Positions 26,221 through 34,202 of a DNA stretch of 64,000 bases are shown piece after piece. Each line of letters begins with the position of its first letter. Position 1 is the first letter of the stretch. Made by a program: the position numbers and the translations under genes. The notes beneath the pieces are model-generated. The model ran no database searches and was not told the DNA's origin. It saw only the letters and a list, made by a program, of their open reading frames with translations. The DNA is from JALZKA01 sp963725035 (GTDB lineage Bacteria > Actinomycetota > Thermoleophilia > Solirubrobacterales > 70-9). Location: NCBI GenBank assembly GCA_963725035.1, contig CAVRWX010000002.1, forward strand, positions 1-64,000. The letters run 5' to 3'.

Positions 26221-28368
26221 CTAGCCCGGTATGGACATCGCCACCATCGCGATGTCGTCCGGGACCGCATCGGCGCCCAGATTCTCCTCGATCCAGTCAA
26301 GGCATCCCGCCGCCCCTCGCGGTGCCTCACCCATCAGGCCCTTCAGCCGATCGAGCTCGTGACGCATGCTGGAGTTGCGGCGCTCGATCAGGCCGTCCGT
26401 GTACAGAAGGAGGAGGCTTCCGGGCGGAATCTCCACCCGGTGCTCCCGGTACTCCACATCCTCGAGGACGCCCAGCGGGGGCGTGCCGGGTCCGCTCAGC
26501 TCCTGGACCTCGCCATCGGCGCGGCGTAGAAGCGCTGGCGGGTGGCCGGCTCGCACATAGATGGCGGACCCGCTCTTTGGGTCGTAGTGAAGGTGAAAGA
26601 GGGTCGCCATATGCGGAGTCGGCGACTCCTTCATCAGGCGCTCGAGCCGCTCGAGGGCCTCGGCCGGGCTGTGCCCGTCCAGGACGTACGCGCGAAGGGC
26701 GGGCCGGATCCTTCCCATGACGGAGGCGGCGCTGAGCCCGCGTCCTGCCACGTCGCCGATGGTCAGCCCGACGGTCCCGTCGTCGAGCAGCACTATGTCG
26801 TACCAGTCTCCGCCCACTGCGATGCCTGGCCCGGCCGGCCGGTAGCGCACATCGAACTCGATGCCTTCGTGACTGGTCGGCACCGAATCGGGCAGAAGCG
26901 AGCGCTGGAGGATCACGGCCGCCTCGTGTTCGCGGCGGAACAGCATCGCGTTGTCGACGGCCAGCGCCGCTCGGCGTGCCAGATCTTCCGCGAGCTCGAC
27001 GTCAGCGTCACCGTAGCGGCGGTCAGGTGAGGACGAGACGAACGTGATCGCGCCGAAAACGCGGCCACGGGCGCGCAGCGGGACGATCATCGCCGAGCGA
27101 AGTCCAAGCTCGCGCATGTGCCGCAGATGCTCCTCGTCCCGCGCAGCCTCGGCGAGCATCTCGTCCGGCACCTCGGGGTAGAGCTCGGTGTTGCCCGTGC
27201 GGATCACGTTCGGGACTCCGGTCTCCGAGCGCGGGTCGACCGGGTAGCGCTCGCGGAGCTGGCGGGCAAGCTCGACCTTGGCCTCATCGGCGTGTGCCAC
27301 CACTACGCTGTGGAGTTCGCCGCGCTCGTCGACCATCTCGACCCCGCACCAGTCGGCGACATGGAGGACCGCGAGCGATGCGAGCTGGTCAAGCGCCGTT
27401 TCGGGATCCAGGGAACTTGCCAGGAGCTCGCTGGCCTCGGCCAGAAAGCGCTGGCGGTCGCCGGCGACACGCTCGGCTTCGTACATCTGCGCGCGGTTGA
27501 GCGCGTAGGCGGCCTGCTGGGTTGCGGCGAGCAGGAATGCGCGCTCCTCCGGGTCGAAGTCCCGGCTCTCGACGAAGGAAAGCGAGACGCACCCGAATGG
27601 CGCCTCGCCAACGGCCAGCGGCAGAATCGCCAACGCCTGGAACCGCACGTCGGCTTGGGCCAGCGCGGGAAAACGGGTCACAAGATCATCAGCCGCGGTC
27701 ATCCAGAGTGGGTAGCCCTCACGGATCGCTTCGGACATGGGCAGGTCGGCATCCACGGGAAAACGGGCCCAACCCTTGAGGCCCTCGCTCGAATAGCCGG
27801 TCGTGTCGGAGAGGACGACGTCGGCGCCGTCTACGAACCCGACAGCGCCCGCCTGGGCGCCGAGCGCGCCAACCATCTGGCTCAGAAAGACCTTGATCAC
27901 CGGCTCCCGAGTCGACTCCTGTGCGAGAGCGGTGGTGATCTCTTGCAAACGGGAAGCTAGCTCGAGCGAGCGGTGCTGCCGGGTGATGTCACGAGCGATG
28001 ACCGAGGCGGCTTCCACCTTGCCGTCCGTGCCCCTGACTGGCGAGACGCTCAGCGAGACCCTGATCCCCCGTCCGTCCTTGCGAACACGATCCGTTTCGT
28101 AGTGGTCGACGCGCTCCCCTCGCAGGATGCGATCCAGGATCTGGCGCTCCTCTCCTGCCTTGTGCTCGGGAATGAGGATCGAGATATGCGAACCGACGGC
28201 CTCTTCCGCCGAGTATCCGTACATCCGTTCGGCGGCTGGATTCCAGCTCGTGATCCTGCCGTCGGGGTCCTTGCTCAGGATCGCGTCGTCGCTGGACTCG
28301 ACGATCGCCGCGAAGTGCTCGCTTGCGGTCGCGGGGCCGAGTAGCCCGATCGGCTTACTCCGAGGCAT
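26221..28368 (-). CDS. PAS-GAF-GAF-SpoIIE phosphatase (RsbU-like)
   Basis: The 715-residue protein has a PAS domain (about 18-135, SSDDAILSKDPDGRITSWNP), GAF regions (about 150-300 and 310-470) and a PP2C-type SpoIIE phosphatase domain (about 480-715). Metal-binding landmarks are GGDWYD, GDVAGRG, LLYTDGL and DDIAMV; the usual GDVxGHG has Arg for His. It should dephosphorylate the STAS antagonist encoded 14 nt upstream in overlap, in response to signals sensed by PAS/GAF. ATG at 28368. Confidence 0.9.
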   Translation of the reverse strand: MPRSKPIGLLGPATASEHFAAIVESSDDAILSKDPDGRITSWNPAAERMYGYSAEEAVGSHISILIPEHKAGEERQILDRILRGERVDHYETDRVRKDGRGIRVSLSVSPVRGTDGKVEAASVIARDITRQHRSLELASRLQEITTALAQESTREPVIKVFLSQMVGALGAQAGAVGFVDGADVVLSDTTGYSSEGLKGWARFPVDADLPMSEAIREGYPLWMTAADDLVTRFPALAQADVRFQALAILPLAVGEAPFGCVSLSFVESRDFDPEERAFLLAATQQAAYALNRAQMYEAERVAGDRQRFLAEASELLASSLDPETALDQLASLAVLHVADWCGVEMVDERGELHSVVVAHADEAKVELARQLRERYPVDPRSETGVPNVIRTGNTELYPEVPDEMLAEAARDEEHLRHMRELGLRSAMIVPLRARGRVFGAITFVSSSPDRRYGDADVELAEDLARRAALAVDNAMLFRREHEAAVILQRSLLPDSVPTSHEGIEFDVRYRPAGPGIAVGGDWYDIVLLDDGTVGLTIGDVAGRGLSAASVMGRIRPALRAYVLDGHSPAEALERLERLMKESPTPHMATLFHLHYDPKSGSAIYVRAGHPPALLRRADGEVQELSGPGTPPLGVLEDVEYREHRVEIPPGSLLLLYTDGLIERRNSSMRHELDRLKGLMGEAPRGAAGCLDWIEENLGADAVPDDIAMVAMSIPG

Positions 28369-28735
28369 CCGCCCCCGCTCGGATCCGCTCCAGCGCCTGT
28401 TCCTCTGTTGCACTTACGTTGAGGCGCTCGCGAACATCGACCATCTCCAAGAGGGTGTCGACCGCGGAGCCGTCGGTCAAGATCATCGCAAAGCGCTCGC
28501 CGAACGACTGCGCGCACGTGAGCATCACGCGCAGGCCGCTCGAGTCGACGAACTCAACCCTCCTGAGATCGAGCAGGATGCCAGCGCTACCGCTGCACGG
28601 GGGTGAGGAGAGAGCGGTGCTCAGCTCTTCGAAGTTCGAGAGGTCGATCTCGCCCTCCGCCCTGACCAGCGCGATTTCGTGTCCGGCCTCCTCGACCGTC
28701 TCGACCGCGAGGTCCAACTGCCCTGGCGTCGTCAT
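28355..28735 (-). CDS. STAS-domain anti-sigma factor antagonist
   Basis: The 126-residue protein is a STAS domain with VRAEGEIDLSNFEELSTAL and the conserved LDLRRVEFVDSSGLRVML, where the Ser of DSSGL is the phosphorylation site. In partner switching the unphosphorylated form binds the anti-sigma kinase and frees a sigma factor. The ATG overlaps the stop of the kinase gene by 1 nt (TAATG). Confidence 0.9.
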   Translation of the reverse strand: MTTPGQLDLAVETVEEAGHEIALVRAEGEIDLSNFEELSTALSSPPCSGSAGILLDLRRVEFVDSSGLRVMLTCAQSFGERFAMILTDGSAVDTLLEMVDVRERLNVSATEEQALERIRAGADASE

Positions 28736-29127
28736 TAGCCCCCCTCGTTCGCTTTGAATCTCATCGTCACCGCTGTGCCCTCGTCGGACGACTCGAAGGT
28801 CGCCCGATCGGAGAGCCTGGAAATCAGCGATGTCCCGACGCCAAGGCCGGGGCTGTCGAGGTCCGGGATCATGCCGACGCCATTATCGGCCACGGTCACG
28901 ATCAGCTCACCACGATTGCGCCACGCGCGGACCCAGATCAAACCCTCCTTGCCGCGGCGGAACGCATGGACGACGGCGTTCGACACGGCCTCGCTCACGG
29001 CCAGCGCGACCTCCTGCTCCGGCGAGCCGACGCTCCGCGCGAGCTCTCGCACTGCGTGTCGAGCCTCAGCGACGCTGCCTGGCTCCGGTGGGAGCTCGAG
29101 TTCGAAGTCGCACGCACAGGAGTTCAT
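28735..29127 (-). CDS. anti-sigma regulatory factor, HATPase_c (RsbW-like kinase)
   Basis: The 130-residue protein is a GHKL ATPase with EVALAVSEAVSNAVVHAF (N-box), TVADNGVGMIPD (G1) and GLGVGTSLISRL (G2). It should bind a sigma factor and phosphorylate the STAS protein. I chose ATG 29127 because TATGCT at 29135-29140 forms a leaderless promoter; upstream starts would overlap the divergent gene. No sigma gene lies within the window. Confidence 0.88.
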   Translation of the reverse strand: MNSCACDFELELPPEPGSVAEARHAVRELARSVGSPEQEVALAVSEAVSNAVVHAFRRGKEGLIWVRAWRNRGELIVTVADNGVGMIPDLDSPGLGVGTSLISRLSDRATFESSDEGTAVTMRFKANEGG

Positions 29128-29170
29128 TGCGGGGAGCATATGTCGCGTGTGCTCGTGACAGAGTTCACCG

Positions 29171-29782
29171 ATGGCCATTCACTGGAAGAGCGGGCACACC
29201 TCGCGCAACGCCAACTGGTGGATCGGCGTGCTGTTCGCGATCGGCTCGGTCTGCTTTCTGGTCGGTCCGTTCCCAGGGTTCATCGATCTGGTCGGCTCCG
29301 CTGCCGACGGGATGGTCTTCTTCGTCGGCTCGATCTTCTTCACGAGCGCCGCGTTCCTCCAGTTCAAGCACTCGGAGGGCAAGGACCGGATCGCGACGGC
29401 GATTCAGCTCGTCGGCACCGTGTTCTTCAACATCAACACGTTCCGCGGGATGCAGGACAGCTACGACAGTGCCGACGTCGACCGCGTGATCTGGACCCCG
29501 GATGCCATCGGTTCGGCCTGCTTCCTGATCTCGGGCATCCTCGCGTACATGGCCGTCCGGCACATGCGGAGCGAGGACAGAACCGGGTGGAGAATTGCCG
29601 TCATCAACCTCGTGGGCTGCGTCCTCTTCGGAATCTCGGCGATCGCCTCGTACGTGGTTCCGGAGACCGGCGATGTCTTGGACCTTGCCGCCGCGAACTG
29701 GTCGACGTCCCTGGGCGCGCTCTGCTTCCTGATCGGGGCGCTGATGCTCCTGCCGGGTTCCGCGAAAGACAAGGAGGACTAG
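29171..29782 (+). CDS. membrane protein of unknown function
   Basis: The 203-residue protein has about five helices, with WWIGVLFAIGSVCFLVGPFP at the start, then GMVFFVGSIFFTSAAFLQF, and a repeated W/S/L-G-CFLI pattern later (AIGSACFLISG, LGALCFLIGA). It resembles YrhK-like membrane proteins but I am not certain. It directly precedes the SnoaL-like gene (stop TAG then ATG). Confidence 0.75.
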   Translation: MAIHWKSGHTSRNANWWIGVLFAIGSVCFLVGPFPGFIDLVGSAADGMVFFVGSIFFTSAAFLQFKHSEGKDRIATAIQLVGTVFFNINTFRGMQDSYDSADVDRVIWTPDAIGSACFLISGILAYMAVRHMRSEDRTGWRIAVINLVGCVLFGISAIASYVVPETGDVLDLAAANWSTSLGALCFLIGALMLLPGSAKDKED

Positions 29783-30160
29783 ATGGGCGAAGAATCACCC
29801 GGCGTCGAGGCGCTTCAGGAGTTTCTCGACGCCTTCAACCGCCACGACATCGAGGCGATTATGGAGTTCATAGCTGCGGACTGCGTCTTCGAGACGCCGC
29901 GAGGTCCGGATCCGTGGGGCACGCGTATGGTTGGCAAGGCCGAGGTTCGCAAAGGCTTTGAGGCTCGCCTCGCCGGTATCCCGGACATCCACTACGGCAA
30001 GGACAGGCACTGGGTAGCCGGTGACCGAGGCGTGTCGGAGTGGACGATCACAGGAACCGATACCGCCGGCAATCGCGTCGAGGTCCAGGGCTGCGATCTG
30101 ATCGAGTTCCGCGACGGAAAGATCGCCCGCAAGGACGCGTATTGGAAGATCGTGGAGTGA
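29783..30160 (+). CDS. SnoaL/NTF2-like protein
   Basis: The 125-residue protein has the cone-shaped NTF2 fold pattern: FLDAFNRHDIEAIMEFIAAD, then KAEVRKGFEARLAGIPDIHY, and GCDLIEFRDGKIARKDAYWK. It may be an isomerase-like enzyme or a binding protein. It starts immediately after the upstream stop, so it is co-transcribed. Confidence 0.85.
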   Translation: MGEESPGVEALQEFLDAFNRHDIEAIMEFIAADCVFETPRGPDPWGTRMVGKAEVRKGFEARLAGIPDIHYGKDRHWVAGDRGVSEWTITGTDTAGNRVEVQGCDLIEFRDGKIARKDAYWKIVE

Positions 30161-30211
30161 GCCCGCGATGACGCGTGTCCGGGGTCAAGCGCCGCAATAA
30201 CTGAGTGTCTC

Positions 30212-31186
30212 GTGCGCCCCGCTGATCCACAACTCGAGCTGGACCTCCGCGTGGTGGAGGCCGATCCGGCCCTCCGGCTGGTCGAGGAAGGGCTACCCGC
30301 CGCCGCGCCCGAGAAGAGCTGGATGCGGCGGCACTCCAAGGGAGTCAGCATCGTCTTCGGCCTCGTCGTCACCGCGGCGCTTATCGTCGGTCTCTACGAC
30401 AAGCGCGATGCGTTCGTAGAGTCGCTCGGCGCCGCTTCGCCAGCGGTACTCGTCGGAGCCGTTGCGATGCAGGTGGTCTGGCTCATCGCTCGCAGCGAGG
30501 CGTGGCACGTCTGCGTCCTCGCCGCAGGGGGAACGGCCGGTCGGCGGCCGCTCTACCGCGCGGCGGCCATCGGATACCTGGGCAATCTCCTGAACAGCAG
30601 CTTCGGCCTCGCGGTGCGAATCGCGGAGCTGCGGCGAACAGATCCCTCCACCTCCCCCAAGGCCGGCGCCCTCGTCGCCGCGGAGCTGCCCATCGTGGTT
30701 ATCGAGATCGCGCTGGCGGCGATCTGCTCGTTCACCCTTGTCGGCCCGCTCGGGATTCCTTGGTGGACGCCCATCATCGCTCTCGCGGTCGCGGGAGTGT
30801 TCGTTGCCGCGCTGAACCGCCTGGCGGATCGCAAGCGGGAGGGGTTCTGGCAAGGGCTCGCGGTGATGCGCGGCCTGGCGTACCGCAACCGGATCATCGC
30901 GCTCACGATCTTCGCCGTCTCGGCCCAGGTGTTTCGCAACTGGCTCGTCCTGCGGGGCATCGGCGTCGACGTGACCGTCTTCGACTCGGTCGCCCTGCTT
31001 GTCGCAGGGGCCGCGATTGGACTGCTCCCGGTGGGACCCACCCTGGGCGTGACCACGTCCATCCTGATCCTCGGCTCGAAAGGCGTCGCTCAGGTCGCGG
31101 CCGCGGGCGCGTTGCTCACGGCCACGGGGGCCGTCGGCGCCCTCTGCTTCGCGGCCTGGTCCTTGGTGGACCGCTTTCGGTCTTAA
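30212..31186 (+). CDS. flippase-like (LPG synthetase TM / UPF0104) membrane protein
   Basis: The 324-residue protein has about eight helices after a 40-residue hydrophilic head. Landmarks are LGNLLNSSFGLAVRIAELRR and AIGLLPVGPTLGVTTSILIL, as in the lysylphosphatidylglycerol synthetase TM family, which moves lipid-linked substrates. The GTG start at 30212 follows TAACTG (30198-30203) by 8 nt. A second, more distant member is at 55353. Confidence 0.82.
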   Translation: MRPADPQLELDLRVVEADPALRLVEEGLPAAAPEKSWMRRHSKGVSIVFGLVVTAALIVGLYDKRDAFVESLGAASPAVLVGAVAMQVVWLIARSEAWHVCVLAAGGTAGRRPLYRAAAIGYLGNLLNSSFGLAVRIAELRRTDPSTSPKAGALVAAELPIVVIEIALAAICSFTLVGPLGIPWWTPIIALAVAGVFVAALNRLADRKREGFWQGLAVMRGLAYRNRIIALTIFAVSAQVFRNWLVLRGIGVDVTVFDSVALLVAGAAIGLLPVGPTLGVTTSILILGSKGVAQVAAAGALLTATGAVGALCFAAWSLVDRFRS

Positions 31187-31226
31187 GAGAAAGTCACAAA
31201 GCTTCGCTGCGTTGCTTGGTGGGCGA

Positions 31227-31445
31227 TCACCAAGTGAGCTCGATCTCGAGCTCACGCCCGTCGGACTCCACCTCGACTTCGACCTTGAGCTCGACCTCGT
31301 CCGGGACATAGACCTCCATCGACATCCCGCCGTGCTCGAACTTGACGCTGTTGCCCTTGGCGAGCATGGTCGCCAGTTTTCGCAGCCTGCTCGCAGCCTC
31401 CTTGCGGCTGACCTTCTCCTTTTGCTCGACCTGCACGATGTCCAT
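31227..31445 (-). CDS. amphi-Trp domain protein
   Basis: The 72-residue protein begins MDIVQVEQKEKVSRKEAASR and ends in alternating hydrophobic/acidic strands (VELKVEVEVESDGRELEIEL-TW), the pattern of the amphi-Trp family. The family has no settled function. ATG at 31445 overlaps the stop of the upstream lipid-kinase gene (TAATG), so it is translationally coupled. Confidence 0.82.
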   Translation of the reverse strand: MDIVQVEQKEKVSRKEAASRLRKLATMLAKGNSVKFEHGGMSMEVYVPDEVELKVEVEVESDGRELEIELTW

Positions 31446-32746
31446 TAGGTCTCCTTCTTCCGTGTTTTGGTTGACGAATCGCGCGCTGCCGCGACTCTTA
31501 CGAGTTTGCGAGCGCCGTCCACGATGCCCTCGGGCAACAACGCGGATGGAGAGGCGCCGGGATGCTGGGGTGCGATTCGCACCCGGAGCACGCGCGATCG
31601 AATCGAGAACCGCAGGGGTGGCTCGAGCCGCAGCGCCTCGCCGTCGATCCCAGCGGGCACGGGCTGATGGGAGCGGACCTCGAAGGTCGGCGCACTCCAC
31701 TGACGCAGCGGTCGCTGCGGCGCGCGAGCGCTCTCGCCCCGGCCTCTGGGCGCTCCCGCGATCGCAACCCCGAGCAAGCCGTCGTCGATCGAGGGACGGG
31801 TCCCGGATCCGACCGCGCGGCCAAGCCGGTACTGGTTGTTCGAAACCAGGATCACGGCCCCGGAGCGATGCTCATCACCATCGGGGCCGGTCCACTGCAG
31901 GTCGAGCTCCGAGCCCTCCGGACCGAGTACGTCGGGCACGGTGTCGAGGAGCGTGCGCAGCTTCGAGTCGCGGTAGCCGCTGTGCTGTACCGCCTCTGCG
32001 TACACCCCGAGCGAAACGTTGTTGACGAACACGCTCCCGTTCACGTCGCCCAGATCCACGCGGCGCTCCGCCCCGTTCACAAAGGCGTCGAGTGCGCCGA
32101 CGACATCGTCGCGGTCGACTCCGAGGTCGAGGGCGAAATGGTTTCGCGTCCCAGCCGGGATGCATGCATACGGAAGGTCGAGCTCCGCGGCGATCGAGGC
32201 GACGATTGCCTGCGAGCCGTCACCCCCTGCCATTGCGAGCCCGTCAGCGCCACGGGCGACTGCATCGCGGACGATCGTTTCGAGGTCCTGGCCCAGACTG
32301 AGCTCGATTGCTTCGTAGCCACGCGCCGGTCCCTCGGTGGCGAGCGAGAACTTCTCCGCTTTGCCGCCCCCCGATTTTGGGTTGTAGATCAGGACGGGGC
32401 TCTTGGGGGCGTCGACCGCCATGAGCTGTGGGGGCTCCGTCGCAGCGATGCGCGCCAGACCTCCGGCGATGACGATTCCGCCAACGATCAGGGCGATTTC
32501 AAGGGCGCGATCGTCCAGGAACAGCAGGAACGCCCCCACGAGCGCGATCGCAGCCACGCTCAGGCCGACAACTCTTGCCAGGCCTCGCCTCAGGGCGCCA
32601 TACCAACCCGCCACCAAAGCGACACAAGCCAATGCGAGGACGGCAAGGCCTTTCGGGAAGTCCTGGAAAACCATGACCACGGCGAAAACGAGGGCGGCGA
32701 AGCCGATGAGCAAGGCACCGATAGCCGCAATCCGTCTCCCAGTCAT
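31445..32746 (-). CDS. membrane-linked diacylglycerol-kinase family protein
   Basis: The 433-residue protein has four N-terminal helices (residues 5-100) then a DAGK catalytic domain (VLIYNPKSGGGKAEKF at about 117, then MAGGDGSQAIVASIA where the usual GGDGT has Ser for Thr, and IPAGTRNHFALDLG). It probably phosphorylates a lipid using ATP. ATG at 32746 follows AAAGGAGA. It is divergent from the PAP2 phosphatase gene 38 bp away. Confidence 0.88.
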   Translation of the reverse strand: MTGRRIAAIGALLIGFAALVFAVVMVFQDFPKGLAVLALACVALVAGWYGALRRGLARVVGLSVAAIALVGAFLLFLDDRALEIALIVGGIVIAGGLARIAATEPPQLMAVDAPKSPVLIYNPKSGGGKAEKFSLATEGPARGYEAIELSLGQDLETIVRDAVARGADGLAMAGGDGSQAIVASIAAELDLPYACIPAGTRNHFALDLGVDRDDVVGALDAFVNGAERRVDLGDVNGSVFVNNVSLGVYAEAVQHSGYRDSKLRTLLDTVPDVLGPEGSELDLQWTGPDGDEHRSGAVILVSNNQYRLGRAVGSGTRPSIDDGLLGVAIAGAPRGRGESARAPQRPLRQWSAPTFEVRSHQPVPAGIDGEALRLEPPLRFSIRSRVLRVRIAPQHPGASPSALLPEGIVDGARKLVRVAAARDSSTKTRKKET

Positions 32747-32784
32747 AGGATCTCCTTTGCTTGAGTTCGCCTGCTGAAGATTCC

Positions 32785-33336
32785 GTGACATCGCCGCGAC
32801 TTGGATGGCTTCGCGACGCCGAGCGCATTGACCTTGCCGTCTATGCCGCGATCGCGCGCACGCCTACACCCGCGCTCGACGCTGCGATGACCCGCCTCAC
32901 CCGCGCCGCCGATTACTCCCAGCTGTCGCTCGCGGCGGCGGCGGTCCTGGCGGTGATCGGAGGGCGACGAGGCCGTCGCGCGGCCCGGAGCGGTCTGGCG
33001 TCGGTTGGGGTGACGGCTGCCGTGGCAAACCTCGTCCTGAAGCCCCTCGGGGGCCGCCGGCGGCCAGACCGCGTCGCGGATCAGGTTCCCGTGGCGCGAC
33101 AGGCGAGGATGCCGGCCTCGACCTCGTTCCCATCGGGCCATTCGGCGACAGCCTTCGCCTTTGCGACCGGGGTCGGTCGTGTGTTCCCGGCGCCCTCGAT
33201 ACCCCTTCAGGGCCTCGCGGTGCTCGTCGCATACTCGCGCGTCCACACCGGGGTTCACTACCCCGGCGACGTCCTCGCCGGGGCGCTTGCCGGCACCATT
33301 CTTGCCCGGCTCACTGCGTATGCGCTCGACCGCTGA
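32785..33336 (+). CDS. PAP2 family phosphatase
   Basis: The roughly 183-residue membrane protein has the PAP2 motifs: KPLGGRRRPD (C1), SFPSGHSATAF (C2) and SRVHTGVHYPGD (C3), with helices between them. It should dephosphorylate a lipid phosphate, the reverse step of the neighbouring kinase. GTG 32785 is used; TTG 32761 is possible. Confidence 0.88.
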   Translation: MTSPRLGWLRDAERIDLAVYAAIARTPTPALDAAMTRLTRAADYSQLSLAAAAVLAVIGGRRGRRAARSGLASVGVTAAVANLVLKPLGGRRRPDRVADQVPVARQARMPASTSFPSGHSATAFAFATGVGRVFPAPSIPLQGLAVLVAYSRVHTGVHYPGDVLAGALAGTILARLTAYALDR

Positions 33337-33354
33337 CATCTCGGCGCGTGCGTC

Positions 33355-33864
33355 CTAGCTCGCGGCCTCCTGCGCCGCGGCGTCCATCTGACGCTTGAGC
33401 TCCTCCGCGTCGGCGTCGATCTGCTTCTCGATCAGCTTGTTGGACCGGGTCACCGCCGCCTCGAGCTGCTCCTGGATCCGCGACTCGCCGATCACGATCA
33501 CCGCGGCCGTTCCCTCTTCGAGCTCGTCGCCGAGGTCCTTCAGGTCGCCTCGCGAGATCCCTCCCCGCAGGTGGCCGATCAACCCGCCGGCACTCGCACC
33601 GACGATCGCGCTGCCGAGGACAGCGGGCGGGAAGATGATCCCGACCAGCGCACCGACGCCGGCGCCGGTCCACGCCCCGTGCTGGGTCGGCTTCTCGGTC
33701 TTGGACACGTGGACCTTGCCGTCGGCATCTCTGCGGATCACCGCCGAATCGAAGGTTCCGATAGCTCCCATCGCGTGGAGGTCGAAGACCGCTTCATAGT
33801 CGGCCTCCGCGTCGGCGATGTCGTCGTAGATGGCGGCGTAGAGGAACACGGGTCGGTCGGTCAT
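33355..33864 (-). CDS. DUF1269-type membrane-associated protein
   Basis: The 169-residue protein has an alpha/beta head (VFLYAAIYDDIADAEADYEA), a Gly-rich hydrophobic hairpin at about 65-105 (GAGVGALVGIIFPPAVLG), and a charged coiled-coil tail (KLIEKQIDADAEELKRQMDA). This is the DUF1269 pattern, function unknown. ATG at 33864 follows AAAGGA. The palindromic promoter lies just upstream. Confidence 0.82.
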   Translation of the reverse strand: MTDRPVFLYAAIYDDIADAEADYEAVFDLHAMGAIGTFDSAVIRRDADGKVHVSKTEKPTQHGAWTGAGVGALVGIIFPPAVLGSAIVGASAGGLIGHLRGGISRGDLKDLGDELEEGTAAVIVIGESRIQEQLEAAVTRSNKLIEKQIDADAEELKRQMDAAAQEAAS

Positions 33865-33913
33865 GGGGATTCCTTTTTTAATCGAAGGTCGCCCGAGGGC
33901 GGCTACAAGAACC

Positions 33914-33960
33914 ACCCTAAGAGAGCGTTACCCGCCACTCATCGTCCAGATGGGGTGATT
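33914..33960 (-). promoter_or_regulatory. palindromic promoter element for the DUF1269 gene (site 5)
   Basis: On the minus strand the repeat TCACCC-CATCT-GGACGA then TG is followed after 20 bp by a -10 TAGGGT (33914-33919). The mRNA would have a leader of about 40 nt containing an AAAGGA ribosome site. Confidence 0.65.
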
Positions 33961-33966
33961 CGGGGC

Positions 33967-34137
33967 CTACGACGCTTCCTCTTCCGCAACGAAGAGCCAC
34001 GACGTCAGGCCGACATCGCGGAACCACTGCGGGACCGCGAAGACGTTGGTCAGGTCGCGCGGGTCAATTTCGATGTACTCGGGCTCAGTCGCGGGGGCGT
34101 CACCGTCGCCCTCGTGTCGTCGTCGGCCGCGAATCAT
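33967..34137 (-). CDS. 56-residue stub of an AI-2E permease (N-terminal part only)
   Basis: The frame reads MIRGRRRHEGDGDAPATEPE, then YIEIDPRDLTNVFAVPQWFR, then DVGLTSWLFVAEEEAS and stop. It matches residues 1-52 of the permease at 3507 (VEIDASALTGVFAAPRWLRD, VGLTSWLLVG) and stops exactly where the first membrane helix begins. A full palindromic promoter with TACGGT precedes it. It may be a remnant of a deleted paralogue or a functional peptide retained for the conserved cytoplasmic head. Confidence 0.65.
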   Translation of the reverse strand: MIRGRRRHEGDGDAPATEPEYIEIDPRDLTNVFAVPQWFRDVGLTSWLFVAEEEAS

Positions 34138-34147
34138 CTCGGGCGGG

Positions 34148-34194
34148 ACCGTAGAACCGTGGCTGCCCTGCGGCATCCTCCAAATTGGATGGAA
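34148..34194 (-). promoter_or_regulatory. palindromic promoter element for the AI-2E stub (site 6)
   Basis: On the minus strand CCATCC-AATTT-GGAGGA then TG, 20 bp, and TACGGT (34148-34153). The start codon at 34137 is 10 nt after the -10 box. The palindrome is less exact than the other sites, but the spacing is identical. Confidence 0.6.
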
Positions 34195-34202
34195 TTGGCC
34201 GG

